From the NCBI RefSeq assembly GCF_008806595.1, contig NZ_VZRB01000023.1, positions 1 through 64,000 on the forward strand: 64,000 bases of DNA. The letters are read 5' to 3'. The stretch comes from Streptomyces luteolifulvus (lineage in GTDB: Bacteria; Actinomycetota; Actinomycetes; Streptomycetales; Streptomycetaceae). Within the stretch, counting starts at the first letter, position 1. Every line of letters starts with the position of its first letter. A program made the translations under genes and the position numbers. Below, in pieces: positions 34,498-43,325 of this stretch. The notes under the pieces are model-generated. The model was not told where the DNA came from, made no database searches, and saw only the letters and a list, made by a program, of their open reading frames with translations.

Positions 34498-35031
34498 ATG
34501 GCGCAGAGTGTGCCCAGCTTTGATGAGCTCATGGAGGCTGCACAGCGTTCTGCCGTGCACCTCGAAATGCGTGACCACTACGGCGTCGGTGATGAGGCCG
34601 ACGACTTCAGCGACTGGCTGCGCACCGGTCGCAGGGACGCCGACCCTGCTTCGGAGTACTGGGCGCCGTGGGTGGACATGGTCTCCCGTGCGGTGGCCCG
34701 CGGGGTGGTGGTACGGCGTGCCCGCATCGTGTCCGAACCGGTCACCGACTACATCCGATACGAGCACGCCGGTACGGTCGTCAATGTCGTCGCCGGTGAG
34801 CAGGTGCGGTGGCTGTCTCGTCAGCGCGCGGTCGACCTGATGCTGCCGGGGGCCGACCTGTGGATCTTCGACGGTTCGCAGGTCCTCTTCAACCACTTCA
34901 CAGCGGTTGGCAACTGGGGCGAGCCGCCCATGGAACTGCGGACTGAACCAGGCATCGTCGAGCAGTGCTCCGACGCATTCGAAGCAGTCTGGGAGCGCGC
35001 CATCCCGCATGACGAGTACGAGATTCACTGA
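34498..35031 (+). CDS. DUF6879 family protein
   Basis: The 177-aa protein has FDELMEAAQRSAVHLEMRDHY, RARIVSEPVTDYIRYEH and ADLWIFDGSQVLFNHF, the DUF6879 pattern of a small soluble protein encoded next to XRE regulators. ATG 34498 follows GAGGGGACCGAAG. Its stop overlaps a downstream small ORF. It faces away from the fused paralogue across a shared promoter region. Confidence 0.82.
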   Translation: MAQSVPSFDELMEAAQRSAVHLEMRDHYGVGDEADDFSDWLRTGRRDADPASEYWAPWVDMVSRAVARGVVVRRARIVSEPVTDYIRYEHAGTVVNVVAGEQVRWLSRQRAVDLMLPGADLWIFDGSQVLFNHFTAVGNWGEPPMELRTEPGIVEQCSDAFEAVWERAIPHDEYEIH

Positions 35032-35276
35032 ACGGAAGGCAACACTGGCCAGCTGCCGAATCTCTCTACCGCGAGTGGCGGCAGCGTGTTCATACGAGCC
35101 TGCGCAAGCTGCAGGACACTTTCGTATCGATCGAGCTGCTCTCGGCGGAAGTGAACATCACACAGCCCACCGAGATCGCCCTGTACATCAAGGCCTTCGA
35201 GCGGTTGCGGAGAATGGCGGTCTATGGTGCCGAGGCACGCGCGCTGATCGTGAAGGCGGTCGAGGCGCTGCACTGA
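35028..35276 (+). CDS. small hypothetical protein, 82 aa, apparent CTG start
   Basis: The frame ending at TGA 35274-35276 encodes a convincing helical protein (WPAAESLYREWRQRVHTS, IKAFERLRRMAVYGAEARAL). It has no ATG, GTG or TTG upstream before a stop at 35010. A CTG at 35028 overlaps the DUF6879 stop (CTGA), as in coupled genes. Either CTG is used or a start was lost by mutation. No family recognised. Confidence 0.5.
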   Translation: MNGRQHWPAAESLYREWRQRVHTSLRKLQDTFVSIELLSAEVNITQPTEIALYIKAFERLRRMAVYGAEARALIVKAVEALH

Positions 35277-35371
35277 CGCTCAGCCTGAATTGGAGGTTCC
35301 TCGTCAGATCGGCGTCAGACATTCATCGGTGGGGGAACGGACGACCTCTGCTAACTGCCTGTGCACAAGCG

Positions 35372-35605
35372 TTACGCTTCGTGGTTCCTCGGCCTGCCGA
35401 TTCCTTTCCCCTTCACGCTGCGTATGAAGGAGAGCCAGGTCTGGTTGCCAACTCTGACGACAGGCCCATACGCATCCTTCGAGTCCCTGATCAGGGCGCC
35501 GTCATCGGCCAGCGCACATTCGACACACTCCCCGCCGGCACCGTTGCTGTATGACGACGTGAACCACACCAGACGGTTGCTCCCGCTGAGCTCTGCAATT
35601 CTCAC
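35372..35605 (-). CDS. DUF397 domain protein
   Basis: The 77-aa protein has the DUF397 core: WFTSSYSNGAGGECVECAL, LIRDSKD and WLSFIRSVK. It overlaps the upstream XRE gene by 4 bp (GTGA). XRE-DUF5753/DUF397 pairs are abundant in Streptomyces, where some act in development and some behave like toxin-antitoxin pairs. GTG start. Confidence 0.9.
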   Translation of the reverse strand: MRIAELSGSNRLVWFTSSYSNGAGGECVECALADDGALIRDSKDAYGPVVRVGNQTWLSFIRSVKGKGIGRPRNHEA

Positions 35606-36450
35606 TTTGCATATTCCTTCAAAACGGACTCGATCAACTGGGTCGAACGTTGAGGACTCAGGGCTGCGGCGCGCAGGCCGTCGAACGCCCTGGTGTACTC
35701 ACGCACATGATGCTCGCCTTCCAGGTACATTGCATCGGTGATGCCGTCCCGGTACACGAGGTCCCGATCTTCTGGAGCGGGAAAGCCCAGCATGGTGAAC
35801 GAGCCCGTGGCCGGGTAGGAGCCTGAGTCGAATGGGAGGACCTGGAGAGTCACGGTCGGCAACGCAGCGGACTCCATCACGCGTTCGATCTGTTCTCGCA
35901 TCAGCGCACGGTCCCCGATGACATTGCGCAACGCTCCTTCGTTCAGGACGAACCAGGCGTCGGGGGCGTTCGGTCGACTCAGCATGGCCTGACGTTCCAT
36001 GCGTACACGTACGGCTCTGTCGATGTCTTCGGCGGACATGTGTGCACCGGTCTTGTGGATCTCGGCAACGTACGCCTGCGTCTGCATGAGGCCAGGCACG
36101 AGCTCGCACTGGTACTGGCGGAAGGTGGACGCGTCCTGTTCCAGGCCGATGTAGATGTTGAACCACTCCGGAACTCCGGCGCCATGCTGCTGCCACCAAC
36201 CACGTACCTTGGCTTGCCGGGCCAGCGACTTGAGGAACTCCCGCAGTTCGTCGTCGGTGCCGTAGAACCGGCAGAGGGCATCGATGTCCGACGGCTGGAC
36301 GCGGCCGGTGCCCGTCTCCATACGGTTGACCTTGGAGCCGCTCCAGTCGAGCGCTTCGCCGACCTGGGCGCATGTGAGCGCGCTCTTCTCACGGAGCTTT
36401 TTCAGCTCGATCGACAGGCGGCGACGGCGTGCCGTGGGTGATCCGGCCAT
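35602..36450 (-). CDS. XRE-family regulator with DUF5753 domain
   Basis: The 282-aa protein has an HTH (LREKSALTCAQVGEALDWSG, KVNRMETGTGRV) and DUF5753 region (ELVPGLMQTQAYVAEI, RVRMERQAML, LQVLPFDSGSYPA). Together with the overlapping DUF397 gene it forms a WhiJ-like regulatory pair. ATG 36450. It is divergent from the RsbW-like ATPase gene, another common neighbour of such pairs. Confidence 0.92.
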   Translation of the reverse strand: MAGSPTARRRRLSIELKKLREKSALTCAQVGEALDWSGSKVNRMETGTGRVQPSDIDALCRFYGTDDELREFLKSLARQAKVRGWWQQHGAGVPEWFNIYIGLEQDASTFRQYQCELVPGLMQTQAYVAEIHKTGAHMSAEDIDRAVRVRMERQAMLSRPNAPDAWFVLNEGALRNVIGDRALMREQIERVMESAALPTVTLQVLPFDSGSYPATGSFTMLGFPAPEDRDLVYRDGITDAMYLEGEHHVREYTRAFDGLRAAALSPQRSTQLIESVLKEYAK

Positions 36451-36532
36451 CTCAACCCCATTTCGGATAGCGGGCGTTCAGTCTCGCGCCAAGGGCTGTG
36501 CTTGCCAATCACTCGTAAGTGGGAATCCCGCC

Positions 36533-36545
36533 GTGCACATTGCAC
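36533..36545. promoter_or_regulatory. short inverted repeat, possible XRE operator
   Basis: GTGCA-CAT-TGCAC lies in the 197-bp gap between the divergent XRE and ATPase genes. It is a small palindrome at a plausible operator position; no binding data. Confidence 0.4.
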
Positions 36546-36647
36546 AACGGGATCCGCTCGAAGCACTCTGGGTGCCGAAAGCAACTCATTGTGAGAACCC
36601 GTGACGCTGTGCTGCCCAGGGCCTCAACTGCGACGAGAGGGGACTTC

Positions 36648-37328
36648 GTGACCCAGGAAACATGCGTGGCGCGTAAGCCGTGGGACCTTGCTTTCACGGC
36701 CGAACCCACTGAGGTGGCCGGTCTGCGCCGCGTCATGCGGCTGCATTTGAGCATCTGGGGATTGCACGACCTCATCGACGATGCCCAGCTCTGCGTGAGC
36801 GAGTTGGTGTCCAACGTCATCACGCACCTCGGCCCCGGAACCCCGGCCACGCTGTCGGTCTCGATGAACGGCGTTCATCTGCGGATCGAAGTCCATGATC
36901 CCGATACGCGTGCCCTGCCCACTCTCCTCGACGTGAACGCCGACTCAGAGGCCGGGCGGGGCATGGCCCTCGTCGATGCCGTTGCCGCCCGCTGGGGTGT
37001 TCAGCTCTGTCTCGACCGGAAGGTGACTTGGTGTGAGCTGGCAACGGGTCTTACATCGCCGAATGGACATGTGGAGGGCCCCGGCGTGCAGCGGGCACAA
37101 GACCTTTTGGAGTTTTACGGGGGTGCGAAGCCCCCGCTCAGGCTCGCCTCGGGACAGGTGGGGAGGGCAGTAGCCGAGGAGTCGGTAATTGAGGTCATCA
37201 CGGACTTCCTTCACTGGCTTCGTGCGCATGGCTGCGACGTGGACGAGGTCTTGGATCGTGCTCAAACCCGTTACGAAGCTGGACTGGATGGCTACGGCGA
37301 CGGATTATCTTGCTGTTCGAGGACCTGA
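36648..37328 (+). CDS. RsbW/SpoIIAB-like ATP-binding protein with C-terminal extension
   Basis: The first about 130 residues form a GHKL ATPase domain of the anti-sigma-factor type: N-box CVSELVSNVITHLG, VHDPDTRALP, and GRGMALVDAVAARWG. The last about 95 residues (LLEFYGGAKPPLRLASG...) are an extension I do not recognise; they end in VDEVLDRAQTRYEAGLDGYGD. GTG 36648 follows GAGGGGAC. It probably works in signal transduction with a DUF397-type neighbour. Confidence 0.85.
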   Translation: MTQETCVARKPWDLAFTAEPTEVAGLRRVMRLHLSIWGLHDLIDDAQLCVSELVSNVITHLGPGTPATLSVSMNGVHLRIEVHDPDTRALPTLLDVNADSEAGRGMALVDAVAARWGVQLCLDRKVTWCELATGLTSPNGHVEGPGVQRAQDLLEFYGGAKPPLRLASGQVGRAVAEESVIEVITDFLHWLRAHGCDVDEVLDRAQTRYEAGLDGYGDGLSCCSRT

Positions 37329-37474
37329 CGGAAGAGGGTCTTGTGAGGGGTCCTCGTGTAGGAGCACCACTCATGATGCCGGCCACAAACTCACCACCGC
37401 CGATTTCGACCTCTCGCGAAGCGCATTGACGGGGTCGCCCAGACTCACGGGGCCGAGCCTCTCAACTAACCCAT

Positions 37475-40400
37475 TTAGCTTGCGGTGATGGCCGCATACG
37501 ACCAAACGTCCGCCGGAAGTTCCTGATCCAAACGCCACGTGATCGCCATCGGCTTGCTGCCCGTGTGGTCCTCGTAGGTCGCAGGTCCCAGAAGCATCCA
37601 CGGCTGGGACTTGCCGATGTCCGTGTTCTTGTACCGGCGCATGAACAGGAGGACGTGGCTGCCCTGTTGGCTGTGGTGCTGGTATCGGAGCCCAGTTGGA
37701 GAGTTGTCGGCGGTCGCGTTCTGGGACTCCCAGTGGAAGAGCGTTGGGCTCAGGGCATAGTCCTTGTAGCGCACGGTGGGGGAGAAGTCCTTCTCGTTCT
37801 TCTCCAGGGTGATCAGGAGGGCATCGGTCCGGATCTCCTCGACCCACTGGACGCCCTGAGCGAAGGACCGAGGCATCTGGCCGCCCAAGCGGGCCACGCC
37901 CAGTGCCGCCAGGATTTCTGAACGGTTGTAGGAGCTGTGGACCTTCAGAGGGATGTGGCTATGGCTGTCCGGAAGGGGGATCGGGAAGTGGTCGGCCTGT
38001 TCCATCACGTAGGACAGCACCTGCCGCAGCTCGTCACGGAGCACGGGTTGGTCGCGCAGTGACTCCAGGCCTTCCCAGTAGCTAGTGAAGCCGCCCGCGT
38101 TGTCCCACAGGTTGAAGAAGAGCATGCGGGCATACGTCTGGTCGGTTGGACTCAGCGCTTCGTAGGACGGAGCGTCATCGGCGAGGAGGCGCAGATATGC
38201 CTCGGCCCGGTCGGGGTCGTCGACGTGAAGGAAAGCGTGGACGCGCTTGAGTAGCGCCGCCTCTCCTGAGGGCGCTACGTCCTTGAGGACACCTGCCTTC
38301 CGCAGCACGGTCGTCCACGAGTTGTCGCTCTTGTAGAGCTCCTTAATCTCCCGTCGGCTTTCATGGAGGTACTCGGCGAGTTGCTCCGTGCTGTACGCCC
38401 TGACCTCGTTGACCAGCGTCTTGACCGTGGCGCCCAACTGAGTGCGGATGTTGTCGAGCACGAGGTCCTTGGACTTGCCTTCCAGGATGATCTGGCATCC
38501 GGAGGGGAGCTGCGGGAAGTCATGCTCGATGTGGTCGACGAGTCGGTTCCGCGACAGATTCGTCAGCGCCCGGAACTGCTCTTCGAAGCGGAACTCTGCT
38601 CTGTGCTGGCCGATGAAATCAAGGACGGTGAGCACCGGCTTCGTCTGCGTGCGGCGCAGCCCTCGGCCAAGCTGCTGAAGGAAGATCGTGGCGCTGTTGG
38701 TGGGACGCAGCAGGAGCAGAGTGTCGACGTCAGGGATGTCGAGGCCCTCGTTGAACAGGTCGACGGAGAAGATGACTTGGAGCTTGCCATCGCCCAGGTC
38801 GGCGAGCGCCTGTGTGCGCACTCCGGACGGCGAGTCGCTGTCCAGAGCGACGGTTTTGAAGCCGGCCTTGCGGAAGAAGTCGGCCATGAAGTGAGCATGG
38901 GACTTGGTGACACAGAAGCCCAGGGCGCGCATGGCGCCGGGCTGGGAGACCTTGTCTCGGATCTGCTTGACGACGATGCGTGCTCGGGCGTGGTTGCCCG
39001 TATAGAGGTTTCCGAGATCTTGATCGGCGTATGTGCCCTTGCTCCAGCCGAGATTCGTCAGATCCGTGCCGTCCGGGATGCCGAAGTAGTGGAAGGGGCA
39101 CAGCAGGTCGTTTTCGAGCGCCTCCCAGAGGCGCAGCTCGGCTGCGATGCGACCTTCGAAGAACTCGTCCTGCACATTCAGCCCGTCCATCCGCTCGGGG
39201 GTGGCGGTGAGTCCAAGCAGTTCCTTCGGCTTGAAGTGGTCGATGACCCGCCGATACGTGGCCGCGGTGGCGTGATGGAACTCGTCAATGACGATGATGT
39301 CGAAGTGGTCTGGGGCGAGCTGCTCCAGGCGCCGGACATTGAGGGACTGGACGCTCGCGAAGACCTGCTCCCACGCCTGCGGCTCCTGGCCGCTGTGGAG
39401 CAGTTCTCCGAAGGAGGCGTTGTCCAGGACCTCCTGGTACGTGCGTAGGGACTGCCGGAGAATCTCCTTGCGATGGGCAACGAACAGCAGCCTCGGCTGC
39501 TCGGTGTCGTAGGCCCCGGACAGATTGCGGTAGTCCAGGGCTGCCATCACGGTCTTACCGGTGCCGGTGGCTGCGACGAGGAGGTTGCGGTTCCGCCCTC
39601 GGATCTCGCGCTCGACACGGAGGCGTTCGAGCATGTCCTGTTGGTGCGGGAAGGGGCGTACTTCAAGACCCGAGAGATTGATCTTCAGGTCGGTCGTCGA
39701 GGTGTGGCCACTTGCCTGAGCCAAGGCCTGATCGAGGCGTTCGCCGTGGTTGTCGGGGTCGTACGACTCGAAGGCTATGTCGTTCCAGTACGCGTCGAAG
39801 GTCGCCTCGAACTTGTTAAGGACAGCCGGCGTGGCGATCGATGACAGCCTGACGTTCCACTCCAGGCCGTCGAGGAGCGCAGCCTTCGACAGGTTGGAGC
39901 TTCCGACGTACGCGGTGTCGAAGCCGCTCTTCCTGCGAAACAGCCATGCCTTCGCATGCAGCCGTGTGGATCGAAGCTCGTAGTTGACCTTGACCTCAGC
40001 ACCGAAATCGCGGACGAGACGGTCGAGGGCGTGGCGGTCAGTGGCGCCGATATAGGTCGTCGTGATGACACGGATCGGTACGCCGCGTTCCTTCGCGGCG
40101 CGTAGGGAGTCCTCCAGGACGCGAATGCCGTACCACTTCACGAAAGCGCAGAGCAGATCAATGCGGTCTGCGGTGGCGAGCTCCGCTCTCAACTCTGCGC
40201 CCAGACTGGGGTCTTCGGGGGAGTTCGTGATCAGTGAGGTCTCGGAGAGTGGCGTGAGGGGGCGCACCGCAAAGACGCCAGGAGCTTCCTGCTCGGCGAG
40301 GGCGAGGAGCTGTCGGGGACCGTCGACGATTGTGCTCGCCGCCTCGGCATCCTGCTCATCAGGCGTCGCGGCAGCCAAAGATTGGAGGATGCGGTTGGCG

Positions 40401-40639
40401 ACGGTGACCTGCCGGTCATGCGGCAGCTGATTCAGGCGCCGCTCGACGGCCTCACTGATGTGTCGAGCCAGTACACGAGGGGAAGATTCGGCGCTGACCT
40501 CGGCATCGATGGCCTTCCAGCCTGCGGCCTCGAGCTGCTCAAGCTCATCGTGCATGCCATGGGTGATCAGCTTCTCGTAGATGCCCGCGACCGGCTCCCC
40601 GAGGTCCCCCCGCTGCGCCACGACTGCCCCCTTGATCAC
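37475..40639 (-). CDS. PLD nuclease-SF2 helicase-DUF3427 protein
   Basis: The 1,054-aa protein combines a phospholipase-D-like nuclease domain (HAK at 228-230, GSSN at 246-249), a DEAD/DEAH helicase with Walker A ATGTGKT (357-363), DEFHH (452-456), TATPER (478-483) and motif VI QQLGRGLRR, and a C-terminal DUF3427 region (about 780-1054). Such fusions are thought to act on nucleic acid and occur in phage-defence contexts. Only one HxK is visible, so it may dimerise to form the PLD site. GTG start, weak ribosome site. Flanked by XRE/DUF397 and SEC-C genes. Confidence 0.88.
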   Translation of the reverse strand: MIKGAVVAQRGDLGEPVAGIYEKLITHGMHDELEQLEAAGWKAIDAEVSAESSPRVLARHISEAVERRLNQLPHDRQVTVANRILQSLAAATPDEQDAEAASTIVDGPRQLLALAEQEAPGVFAVRPLTPLSETSLITNSPEDPSLGAELRAELATADRIDLLCAFVKWYGIRVLEDSLRAAKERGVPIRVITTTYIGATDRHALDRLVRDFGAEVKVNYELRSTRLHAKAWLFRRKSGFDTAYVGSSNLSKAALLDGLEWNVRLSSIATPAVLNKFEATFDAYWNDIAFESYDPDNHGERLDQALAQASGHTSTTDLKINLSGLEVRPFPHQQDMLERLRVEREIRGRNRNLLVAATGTGKTVMAALDYRNLSGAYDTEQPRLLFVAHRKEILRQSLRTYQEVLDNASFGELLHSGQEPQAWEQVFASVQSLNVRRLEQLAPDHFDIIVIDEFHHATAATYRRVIDHFKPKELLGLTATPERMDGLNVQDEFFEGRIAAELRLWEALENDLLCPFHYFGIPDGTDLTNLGWSKGTYADQDLGNLYTGNHARARIVVKQIRDKVSQPGAMRALGFCVTKSHAHFMADFFRKAGFKTVALDSDSPSGVRTQALADLGDGKLQVIFSVDLFNEGLDIPDVDTLLLLRPTNSATIFLQQLGRGLRRTQTKPVLTVLDFIGQHRAEFRFEEQFRALTNLSRNRLVDHIEHDFPQLPSGCQIILEGKSKDLVLDNIRTQLGATVKTLVNEVRAYSTEQLAEYLHESRREIKELYKSDNSWTTVLRKAGVLKDVAPSGEAALLKRVHAFLHVDDPDRAEAYLRLLADDAPSYEALSPTDQTYARMLFFNLWDNAGGFTSYWEGLESLRDQPVLRDELRQVLSYVMEQADHFPIPLPDSHSHIPLKVHSSYNRSEILAALGVARLGGQMPRSFAQGVQWVEEIRTDALLITLEKNEKDFSPTVRYKDYALSPTLFHWESQNATADNSPTGLRYQHHSQQGSHVLLFMRRYKNTDIGKSQPWMLLGPATYEDHTGSKPMAITWRLDQELPADVWSYAAITAS

Positions 40640-40756
40640 CTATTTCGAGATGATTCAGTTCTAACAGCAGCCACTGACAATCGAAGGCATTCCAGGGAAA
40701 GCGGATCGTTTCCGAAACCAACCCTCCGCCTTCCCTGGAACCGGCGCCCCCGCCCC

Positions 40757-41779
40757 CTACACCCCGTGGCACCCCTCATAACCCCGCCCCGCCCCACACC
40801 AGCAATCAACCCCCCGCTGCGGCGGCCAAGCCACCGCTCGCCCCCGTGCCGCCAGGGTCGTCGCGTACTGCGGGAGCAGCGCCGCGTCGTCCGGGGACGC
40901 GCCCTCCGATGCCGCGAAGGCCTCGTAGGAAGGGACCGTGCCTGAGACGATGCCCAGGTTCGGTGTGCCGGAGGCCGCCAGTTCCCGGAGCGCAGCCTCT
41001 ATCACCGCCAGGTGCTCCTCATGCGACGGGTACTCCGACGCCAGCGAGGGATACGCACCCACCAGTTCCGTCAGTTCGCTCGCCGGCCAGTGCAGGACCG
41101 CCACCGGGAACGGGCGGGACAGCTCCTGCCGGTATGCGCCCAGCTCCGCTCGCAGGCGGGAGATCTCCGCCTCCAGTTCCGCCGGGTTGTCCGAGCCCAG
41201 GGACCAGATCCGCTTCGGGTCGTGGAGTTCGTCCAGCGAAATCGGGGACGAATGCGGCGACGCATGCAGCGTGTCCGCCAGCGTGTCCCACTCGTCGTGG
41301 TCCACGCCCAGCATGCGACGTACCCGGTGGCGGCCGAACAGCAGCGGGTGCGTCGAGTGCGGCGGCTCCGCGGCGTTCGTCAGCAGCAGCCGTACCCCCT
41401 CCGAGAACGTCTCCTGCGCCTGCTCCAGCTCGTCGTGCGCCTCCAGCGCCTCCGCCACGATCACCCACGGTGCCGGGTCCCGTGGGGAGGCCGCGCGGAC
41501 GCCCTCGATGATTGCTCTGGCCTCCGCCTCATGGTCGTACTCCCAGAGGTTCGAGGCCTTCAGGGCCCGCACCAAGTAGGGGTCCTCAAGCCCATCCGGC
41601 CAGGACAGCAGGTGGTCGTAGAGCGCGGTCGCGGCGGGGCGGTCGTCGGCCAGTTCCAGGTGGGCGGCGGCCTGCAGCAGCAGGGCTTCCGCGTCCTCGG
41701 GATACAGGCCGGCGGTCCGCTCCAGGCGTGCCGCTTCGGAGGTGTGGTCGACGTTCTCGGCAGGCGTGTCGGGGCGCAT
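40757..41779 (-). CDS. TPR-like protein with C-terminal SEC-C motif
   Basis: The 340-aa protein has TPR-like helical repeats (residues about 10-140, LYPEDAEALLLQAAAHLELA) and ends with CWCGAGRGYEGCHG, a SEC-C zinc-binding motif. A long central region contains ISRLRAELGAYRQEL (coiled coil). SEC-C motifs mediate zinc-dependent contacts with other proteins. ATG 41779 chosen over an upstream frame because homologues start MRPDTPAENVDH. Confidence 0.85.
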   Translation of the reverse strand: MRPDTPAENVDHTSEAARLERTAGLYPEDAEALLLQAAAHLELADDRPAATALYDHLLSWPDGLEDPYLVRALKASNLWEYDHEAEARAIIEGVRAASPRDPAPWVIVAEALEAHDELEQAQETFSEGVRLLLTNAAEPPHSTHPLLFGRHRVRRMLGVDHDEWDTLADTLHASPHSSPISLDELHDPKRIWSLGSDNPAELEAEISRLRAELGAYRQELSRPFPVAVLHWPASELTELVGAYPSLASEYPSHEEHLAVIEAALRELAASGTPNLGIVSGTVPSYEAFAASEGASPDDAALLPQYATTLAARGRAVAWPPQRGVDCWCGAGRGYEGCHGV

Positions 41780-42091
41780 GGGGGACACCGTACTGCCGAC
41801 CCATGACAAAGGAGAGATACGCGCAGGCCAGCGGGGACGGGAGGCGAGTCACTCGCTTCGGGGCATCGGGTGAGCCTGCTGGGCCTACGGCGTAGGACTT
41901 GCATAGTCGGTTCCCCGCACATGGCCGGTCCCTCCGACGCCGCTGCAGGCTTCCAGCCCGGCCGCGTTGTCGTTGCTGAAGGGCGCCGACAGGCAGTTCC
42001 GGGCGCCGGGGCGCCCTCGCGGCGTCTGAGGCTGGTGACTTGGAGGCTGGGCCCTTATCGTGCGGGCGGCTCCGGACCGGGAGGTGTACGT
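41780..42091. other. intergenic region between SEC-C and sortase genes
   Basis: 312 bp with only shadow frames. The right end carries CCGGGAGGTG, the sortase ribosome site. I see no operator or RNA structure. Confidence 0.5.
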
Positions 42092-42907
42092 ATGCGGCTG
42101 CACGTCGTGCACCACGGCATCCGGCGGCGCCGTGCCCGCCGCCGGCTCGTCCTGTGGACCGGCGGAGAGGTCCTCGTCACCGTCGGGGTGCTGCTCCTGC
42201 TCCTCGTCGTCCATCAGCTGTGGTGGACCAACCGGGAGGCCAGGGCAGGCGCCGAACGGAAGGTGGAGGCGCTGGAACGGGAGTGGGGCGCGGGCGCCGC
42301 CGACATCCACAGCGGCATCCGTAGCGGCGACGGCGACAGCGACGGCGACGACAGCGGTGACGACAGCGACGACTATGGCGACAACGACGGCACCCGTGAC
42401 AGCCACGAGGCCCACGACGACCGGGACGCCCGTACGTCCTCGTCCCCACCCCGCTGGTCCCAGGCCTACGCCATCCTCACCATCCCCCGCCTCCACCTCC
42501 GCGTCCCCGTCGCCGAGGGCATCGGCAAGCCGAGCGTCCTCGACAAGGGGTACGTCGGCCACTACCCCGGCACCCAACAGCCGGGCCGCGCCGGGAACTT
42601 CGCGCTCGCCGGGCACCGGAACACCCAGGGGGAGCCCTTCCGGTACATCAACCGCCTCGCGCGCGGCGACACCGTTCAGGTCGAGACCAAGAGCGCGGTC
42701 TACACGTACGCCGTCGACAGGACGCTGCCGCAGACCTCGGCCCGCGACGCCGGGGTGCTCCGGCCCGTCCCCCGCTCCACCGTCAGGCCCTCCTACGGCT
42801 ACCGGGACCCCGGCTACTACCTCACCCTCACCACCTGCACACCGGAGTACACCTCCCGCTACCGGCTCGTGGTCTGGGGGCGGTTGGTCTCCATGCGGCC
42901 GCGATGA
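42092..42907 (+). CDS. class E sortase
   Basis: The 271-aa protein has an N-terminal anchor (residues about 20-43), a linker, and a sortase domain with LAGHRNTQGEPF (catalytic His), TLTTCTPEYTSRYR (Cys and Arg). The TLTTC signature marks class E sortases, which in streptomycetes recognise LAxTG. The linker carries an unusual Asp/Gly/Ser-rich acidic tract (residues about 77-110). ATG 42092 follows GGGAGGTG by 7 nt. Confidence 0.93.
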   Translation: MRLHVVHHGIRRRRARRRLVLWTGGEVLVTVGVLLLLLVVHQLWWTNREARAGAERKVEALEREWGAGAADIHSGIRSGDGDSDGDDSGDDSDDYGDNDGTRDSHEAHDDRDARTSSSPPRWSQAYAILTIPRLHLRVPVAEGIGKPSVLDKGYVGHYPGTQQPGRAGNFALAGHRNTQGEPFRYINRLARGDTVQVETKSAVYTYAVDRTLPQTSARDAGVLRPVPRSTVRPSYGYRDPGYYLTLTTCTPEYTSRYRLVVWGRLVSMRPR

Positions 42908-42958
42908 CGCCCCGGGGAGCGGGCAGCCGTACATGTTCACCAGCCGGTCGTCGCCGTC

Positions 42959-43192
42959 GTGGCCGCCTTCAACTACCGCCGGGCGAAGGTGATGCTGGCC
43001 GTCGCCGCGGAGTCGGCGGTGCCGGTGGGGGACGGCGCGGGGATTCCCGGGCTCGGTGCGGTCAACAGGCTCGCGCCGTTCATGTCCTTCTTCACGCTCG
43101 TCACCGTGGCGGTGGTGCCGCCGGCCGCCGCGCTGTACGTGGTGACCAGTACGGCGTGGAGCGCGGCGGAGCGGGCTGTGCTGTACCGCTGA
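42959..43192 (+). pseudogene. C-terminal fragment of a YidC/Oxa1-type insertase
   Basis: The 77-residue frame ends with a hydrophobic segment and AALYVVTSTAWSAAERAVLYR, which is like the last TM and C-terminus of actinobacterial YidC paralogues. The rest of the protein is missing. The GTG start has no convincing ribosome site. It is best read as the tail of a deleted gene, though a short membrane protein cannot be excluded. Confidence 0.5.
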
Positions 43193-43325
43193 GCTGAGCG
43201 GCAGGGCGTCGGTCCAGTCCGTGAACGGGGTCTTGCGGACTGGACGCCGGCCTTGGAGGATCGGCCAGTCCTCCGATGGCTGCACCCGTCGGTCGACGAT
43301 CCCGCGATCGAGGGAGATTGTGATC

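Noticed and set aside
34123..35028. 301-aa minus-strand ORF
   Set aside because: It is antisense to the DUF6879 gene at 34498-35031 and extends into the intergenic region without coding character.
37499..37516. Right end of the mobile element (CCTGATCCAAACGCC)
   Set aside because: Only about 13 bp match the inverted end and they lie within the coding end of the helicase gene; chance similarity is likely.
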